Shown here: positions 29,964 through 35,511 of the stretch, one piece after another
Layout of the letters: each line of letters opens with the position of its first letter
Numbering within the stretch: the first letter of the stretch is position 1
Assembly: GCA_000697665.1 (NCBI GenBank)
Contig: KL197753.1
Location: 150,054-185,564, forward strand
Origin: Jaapia argillacea MUCL 33604
Lineage: Eukaryota > Basidiomycota > Agaricomycetes > Jaapiales > Jaapiaceae
Direction of reading: 5' to 3'
DNA length: 35,511 bases
The notes under the pieces: model-generated
Seen by the model: the letters and a program-made list of their open reading frames with translations, nothing else
Told to the model about the DNA's origin: nothing
Databases searched by the model: none
Position numbers and translations under genes: made by a program

Positions 29964-32134
29964 GATGAACGAGTCGTGCAGAAACAGTAATTAGATGGGT
30001 TGTAGGATTGTTGTAGCTTTGGCAAGAAAAAGGTCGTAGGTGTCGTGGAGGAGGAAGCGAAGAGGTATATGGGGGGGAGAAGGGGGTCGTTAATGATTTG
30101 GCAGAGGGAAAGGGAATGTATATATTACCAACGCTACGAGCCGTAAGAGCGTGGAGTTCACTCCATCCGCGTCATGGGTCGAGGTGAGACAACCCATACC
30201 CGGATGACGTCATTGCTAATCTCAGTGGGTGATGAGTCGTGTGAGAAGTGGAGGGCCAAGGATAGGAGAGGCTAAGGATAGAGGAGACGCTTGAGCGCAT
30301 CATGCAGGGCGTGTTGTGGAGGCGCACGAATGGAAGCGGTGTTGGAAAAGCCTATTTCAGGTCGTACTTACTCGGAGAAACGCGACCATGCGATGACGTC
30401 GCACGCGTGCAGTCGTGTTGTCGACAACGACGCCGTTTGTGTATTGGGACCTGATGACGGTGGACGTAGCACTTCAAGCTTCAAGGTTCGACCGACAGGC
30501 TGGACAAGTTCGTGGTGTCGTCGAGGTGTTCGTCGCGATGATGCAAGTGGGGCACGCAAAATTTGAGGTTAGGGTTCCGGTTCCACTCGCCGCCCCAGCG
30601 AAATTTGTACCTATCCAGAATATCGTATATCTATTCCATTTTTATCCAAAACCCAATGAATGAAACTGAGAAGCGCCACGTGTGTTATCCTCGGACATGC
30701 CAGCGTTTGTACACCGGATCGAAGCGGACAAGGACGGATCAGCCAGCAGCAGCGAGGCCATGAGCTGGAGAAGACCACGACATTGCAGCCATGTCCTCTC
30801 ATGACCGTCACCATAGCATCATTGGGTTGCGCAAGGACGGTCGAACGATTCGAACCACCCTTGGTCGAGCAAGGTGCTCGTCCGACCCAGTACTCGCGAA
30901 CACTTATGGGCACTACAACATCTGGAGGCATTCGCAGCAAGTCGTGCATTGAGGCGACGGGTGGTCTGGGCCGGTAAGGCGGACGGAGAGGGCCAAGGGG
31001 AACAACATCGTTGTCTGGACGGAGAACCATCAGGTTTGAATTACATATACCACATATACAGTATACCGCAGACAGTTGAACATTGCCACTATGGGTGTCC
31101 ACATCACAGTGTGCGCGCGAGCCAGGGTTGAGAAAATAAGCCACAGACGAGAGCAGAGGAAGTAGACTTGTCGGCGGAAGGAACGAAGTGGGACTTTCGC
31201 GAGCCAGGAAAGTCACGCTAGGAGCAAACGCGCGACGTCCACGCATCGTCACAATAGCTGTATTCCGAAGTAGCACCCCAGAAAGAGGAAAGCTGAAAGA
31301 ACCGGAAGATAAGCGTCCATATATCAAGGTGCGAGAAGCTCACAAAGCTCGTTTACTTCATCTCCAAGTATTGAGTATCGAATCGGTACGAAAAGCCATC
31401 GCGAACCGTGACCAGGCACCTGAGGCTTGAGTGTCCCAATGGATCAGCATTTCCGTAACGAGTCTGTTGAATGGGAATGGGAGAAGGACTACAACGTTGG
31501 CTCAGCCGGCAATCCATACCAAGCAGGAGATAGGACCACCCGGCTGATGGTAATCGGAAAGCGAAACCGAGACGACAATAGAATTTGAAGATAAGCTCAA
31601 AAACATGGGCTCACTAAAGGGGTCTTATCGGCGCCTAGCCAATAACCTATACGAGTGCTTCATCCAAGACGCACGGCGAGGAGGATACCGTAACGTGGCG
31701 ACGATGTGAGGAGTGCTTGTGCAGGCTCCTGGACGAAGCAAACCATCAGAGTCAATGCCATAAAGAGCGCAATGCGAATTTGGAGAAGGTCAACCTTCGG
31801 CAATGGAGGGGTAATACTATGGAGGCGGACAGCGTTTCACATACACGCGAAAAAGAGGGGTTGTGCGTCAGAGGTGCGAGGAACAAAGAAGGAGAGGTTC
31901 TGGCTGGCGATTGTTGGCATTTTGATCAATCATGGGCGGTAGGACAGGGTTGATAGACGTTGATAATTGCGAGGTTGTACGTCTTCGAGAGATGACGATG
32001 AATTTTGAACAGTTGTGTTGGGAGAGTGATCAGAGGTCACGCGTGACAGTTGGATAACGGCGTCGCCGCTGGCTGTCATTCTCCTCATTGAACGTACATC
32101 GTCCAATACAAGCATACTCATCGTCGCAATCACA
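29964..32134. other. Gene-poor region of about 2.2 kb
   Basis: No family motif or convincing splice chain was found on either strand. The longest ORF (30611-31327, minus, 238 codons) is a Pro/Arg/Leu-rich mixture without domains and is not called. The left end must carry the promoter of the four-TM gene (a TATATA lies at about 30119-30124) and the right end that of the NLR gene. A perfect CRE-type site lies at 30204-30213. A decayed gene or mobile-element remnant cannot be excluded by eye. Confidence 0.4.
30204..30213. promoter_or_regulatory. CRE/ATF-type bZIP palindrome
   Basis: ATGACGTCAT is a perfect palindrome matching the fungal Atf1/CREB site. It lies about 240 bp upstream of the four-TM gene start. 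A related TGACGTCG occurs at about 30394-30401. Function is inferred only from the motif. Confidence 0.3.
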
Positions 32135-35100
32135 ATGTAAGTTTGCACTACCATCTCACCCACATTCATCCCAACTGAACGCCTCCTCGTCTCAGGCCAT
32201 CTTTACGCATCGAGTGTCTGTCCTCGTTTCTTTGTAAACGGGCGTCGTACATCAAGGCTGATCACACATCATCTAGCCATCGAGGCCAATCTGAACAACC
32301 CGCCAAAGGTTCTGAGGTTCAAACTCCTCGTGGATGGAAAGGAGGTGGGGAAATCGGAGAAGATGAAACCGAATGAGAAGTGGAATAATATTGTCGCATT
32401 GTGAGCCCTCCTGTCCTCACGTTAATGACTTTACTAACTGTCGCCCGCAGCGAAATTGAGCAGGGCACTGCACTGACTGTACAGGCCACTGAACCCCGCC
32501 GTGGCCGCAAGGGCAGGGTTATTGCTGAAGTTGAGTTTCACGGAAGGGATGCGATTGCCCTGTACAAGGAGCCATCTACCACTCCGAAGGGTATCTCCCA
32601 TTCGCTGCAATCCTTCACCTGACTTTTACCTGATTCATTTTATCGCAGAACTGATTCTCGCAGACAGTGGAACTGGAGCAACCTTGAACGTCCGATTTCC
32701 GCCCTCAAATTCGGCTGCGGTAAGTTACTCGTTTCTACCTGGATGGAGTTTTGCTCATAGTTTGAATGAGGTTAATCTTCTTGAGACTGCTCGCCAGATG
32801 AAGGCCCGAGGAACTGTACTGGATAAGTTGGGCAAGGCCCGGACCACTGCTGAGACTGTTCTCAAGCTGGGTCTTGCCATTTCTGAGGTAAGCACTTCCA
32901 CTTGTCTGGAGATTCATACTGAATGACAGGCTACCAGCTAAACCCAATTGCCAAAGCTGTTGTTGCAGTTGTGGACAAGATTTATAATGTAGGCAAACTC
33001 TCTCGGATTGTATGCTACAGGTATAGAGGCTTAAGTCTTGATACAGCATCTTACAGAACAAGAAAAGCTTGATGATCTGCTTTATGGCCTTGTGGAGAGT
33101 GTGGTTGCTTTTCAGGATTATATTGAACAGGTTAAACCTCATGCTCGAGTCTCAAGTCTTATGGACACAATTAGTAAAGGTATTAAACTTCTTGCTGATG
33201 TTGAGATATTTGTTGGTCATTACCAGTATCATGGAGAAGCAGGTAAGTATATAGTGATCTCTTTTCATATTTTTGATCTTAATTCTGTACAAAGTCCAAG
33301 GCTTATATGCTACTGTGACATCAACTGCCAAGGACCAAGTTGAAGATCTGAAGAAACAGTTTGATAACTTGACTGATCAGTTTAAAATAGCTCTGTCTAT
33401 TCAAATTCTGGATACTGTGATCTCTGCAGGTAGGAAGTTCAACTCCTTACCACTAGCAATGATATTGATTTTAACTAGATGAACGCACTCAACTGAACAA
33501 ACTTAGTGTTGTTCCTACAGCTGCCTTCTATGATCCTGAGCAGATATGTCTTCCTGAGACTCGAGTAGCTTTGCTTGATGCTATTGAGACATGGACTACA
33601 CAGTCCAATTCTACTAAGTCTCTCATGTGGTTATATGGGGTTGCTGGATGTGGCAAAAGCTCTATAGCACATTCTTTAGCACAGAAGTTTAAAGATCATG
33701 GCTATTTGGCTGCAACATTTTTTTGCAGCCGCTTTGATCAGCCCAGAGCTACACCAACAAATATTATACCTACACTTGTATGGCAGCTTGCATGTATCTA
33801 TGAGGGTTTTAAGCAGGCAGTTGTTGGCTATTTAATGCAGCATGACATTGTTCCTCCTACTATTCAACTTCAATTTGACAATCTTTTGAAAGAACCACTA
33901 TCAAAAATGACTGAACCTCATGTGAATAAAGGCTTTGTGATACTTATTGATGCACTTGATGAATGTGGAGAGGAAAAATCAAGAAGGCCTTTGCTTCGAG
34001 TCCTTCTAGACTTGCTAAAAGCTGCTTCTTGGATTAGATTGGTAGTGACTAGTCGACCATTGAGAGATATAAAAAGATGCTTTAATAATACCAATCAAGT
34101 TAAAGAGATGAATGTCTTTGATGTGGATGCTAGTTGTGATATTCAGCTCTTCACACAAAAACGGAGATATGAAGTGGAGATCTCAGATACAACTGCAGAT
34201 CAGATTGCAAAACAAGCAAACAAGCTATTTATCTGGGCCAAGATTGCAATGGACTTTATAGAGAAGGGGGTGGACAAACAAAAGAGAGTAAACATGGTGC
34301 TCACAAGCAAAAATAGTGACAATGAAGAGTTAGCAATGAGTGACTTGTATGTAATTGCCTTGGATGGATGTCTGGACCAGTCAGAAGATAATCTTGAGAT
34401 TTTCCGAACTGTAGCTGGAACTCTCATTGTCTTGTGTAATCCACTACCAATTCATGACACTGCAGATTTGCTTTTACATTTTACACCTAACCCAATCTCT
34501 ACTAAGGTGCTTGCAACAATGATTGAACTTCTGGGAGTAGTCCTTTACCAAAATGATGCAAAAGATGGAAGAATATATTTATGTCATCCATCGTTTGCAG
34601 ATTTTTTAACTGCTAAGAGTTGTCCACCAAGATACCATATTGATATGAAGCATTACCACCATAAGCTTCTCTCCATGTGTTTGAAGGAAATGACAAAGAA
34701 TCTTTGCTTCAATATATGCAATCTAGAGAGCTCATTTAAATTGAACTGCGATATTCCAAACCTTAAGGACAAGATAGCTGAGAAAATAACAGGCAGTGTA
34801 GAATACAGCTGCCTTTATTGGGGAAGTCATCTATCTCAATTAAATCATAATCAAATGATAGATTTCAAAGTGAATCTGCTGGATTTTTTCATAAGAGGTG
34901 GGGTGTTATACTGGATTGAAGTTCTGAGCCTTTTTGGTCAGCTTCGTGTTGCTCTTGAGAGTATGCACTTTCTCACCAATAGCATTGGGGTAAGTGTATT
35001 GTTACATATTGGTGTTATATATCTAACAAACATTTAATAAAAGAATAAAGAAGTATCTATGTGGGCAAATGATGTCTACCGTTTTCTACTGGCATTCTAC

Positions 35101-35511
35101 CAACCAATAGCAGCAAGTACTCCACACATCTATGTTTCAGGAATCCCATTTGCTCCCATAGAGACAAATCTAGTAAAGACATATCTTAGATCTTTCTCAA
35201 ATATGTATCAAATACTTCAAGCTCCTCATTCATTCTGGAAACAAGAGTTGCAAACATTGAAAGAACATAAGTATACTGTGAGCTGCATAGCAATTTCATA
35301 TGATGGAAAATACATAGTGTCTGGCTCATATGACAAGACCATCAGAATCTGGGATGCAGTGTCAGGAGCTCCAGTGCTACAGCCTCTTGAAGGACACACT
35401 GATTGGGTCACATCTGTTGCATTCTCACCAGATGGCCAAAGAATAGTGTCTGGCTCAGGTGACATGACCATCAGAATCTGGGATGCAGTGTCAGGAGCTC
35501 CAGTGCTGCAG
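32135..35511 (+). CDS. NACHT-WD40 NLR-type receptor (3' end beyond the window)
   Basis: Eleven exons join in frame: 32135-32136, 32196-32233, 32277-32400, 32451-32590, 32649-32719, 32798-32887, 32938-32988, 33047-33242, 33295-33429, 33479-34989 and 35044 onward. The first 942 residues are visible. Residues 1-125 resemble a C2-like beta-sandwich (VLRFKLLVDGKEVGKSEK), then a helical region leads to the NACHT NTPase. The P-loop GVAGCGKSS is at 336-344 and the Walker B-like ILIDALDEC at 437-445, followed by TSRP. WD40 repeats begin near 861 (SYDKTIRIWDAVSG) and run off the end. Fungal proteins of this design (HET-E/HET-D type) sense non-self or invading signals through WD40 repeats and trigger an incompatibility or death response. 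The start codon appears split by the first intron. Codons are more AT-rich than in neighbours. The NACHT and WD40 calls are firm; the N-terminal C2 call is tentative. Confidence 0.9.
35267..35511 (+). repeat. High-identity WD40 repeats, truncated by the window edge
   Basis: Two WD40 units with a 129-nt (43-codon) period are visible. They share a 41-nt identical block (35338-35378 and 35467-35507) covering the IRIWDAVSGAPV segment. More repeats probably follow beyond the window. Confidence 0.85.

Noticed and set aside
30611-31327. 238-codon minus-strand ORF
   Set aside because: Long, but its composition (Arg/Pro/Leu/Val mixture) looks like chance translation. There is no domain, no splice context, and no start or promoter support.
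1-35511. CRISPR arrays, tRNA/rRNA genes, transposons or viral genes
   Set aside because: Looked for and not seen. The repeats found are microsatellites, degenerate intron motifs, one palindrome and WD40 coding repeats.
1-35511. A biosynthetic gene cluster built around the peroxygenase, MDR and membrane proteins
   Set aside because: No core synthase (PKS, NRPS, terpene cyclase or similar) is present, and the candidates are about 18 kb apart with housekeeping genes between them.

Overview
This window is nuclear DNA from a filamentous basidiomycete, most likely an Agaricomycete. Genes are dense and broken by many short GT-AG introns, mostly 45-75 nt, with several very small exons. The gene content also fits: a heme-thiolate peroxygenase, a CBM1 cellulose-binding protein, F-box/LRR paralogs and a NACHT-WD40 receptor. 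There are no operons, tRNAs, rRNAs, CRISPR arrays or recognisable transposons. All exon models were built by hand from splice signals, reading phase and remembered family motifs; no alignment was run.

Layout. 1-3.6 kb: tail of an unidentified gene (+), a small membrane protein (+) and a complete 12-exon unspecific peroxygenase (-). 4.7-9.3 kb: two housekeeping genes that converge, RNA polymerase III subunit RPC6 (+) with a large lysine/serine/acidic insert, and biotin-protein ligase (-). 9.6-19.5 kb: three F-box/LRR-like paralogs that share one intron position, at 9.6-11.3 (-), 14.1-15.9 (+, frameshifted, probably a pseudogene) and 17.7-19.5 kb (-). Between them lie a Ser/Pro-rich protein, a promethin/LDAF1-like lipid-droplet protein, a DUF6914-like protein and one doubtful ORF. 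20.2-22.8 kb: a secreted CBM1 protein with an unrecognised C-terminal domain (+) and a medium-chain dehydrogenase/reductase (-). 23.6-27.0 kb: a tandem pair of about 7-TM paralogs (+), both using an 8-nt microexon at the same place. 27.3-30.0 kb: a SUZ/SUZ-C protein resembling SZRD1 (+) that converges on a four-TM protein (-). 30-32.1 kb: about 2.2 kb with no recognisable gene. 32.1 kb to the end: an 11-exon NACHT-WD40 NLR-type receptor (+), cut off by the window edge inside its WD40 repeats and visibly more AT-rich than the rest.

How the genes relate. The conserved genes (RPC6, BPL1, SZRD1-like, MDR) sit among lineage-expanded families (F-box/LRR, tandem 7-TM, NLR) and secreted plant-matter proteins (peroxygenase, CBM1). 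This is the usual mosaic of a saprotrophic or plant-associated mushroom genome. I see no evidence of one dedicated multi-gene system. The most unusual items are the NLR with near-identical WD40 repeats and a start codon apparently split by an intron, the conserved 8-nt microexon in the 7-TM pair, the CBM1 fusion to an unknown domain, the decaying F-box copy and the reading-frame puzzle in the dehydrogenase.
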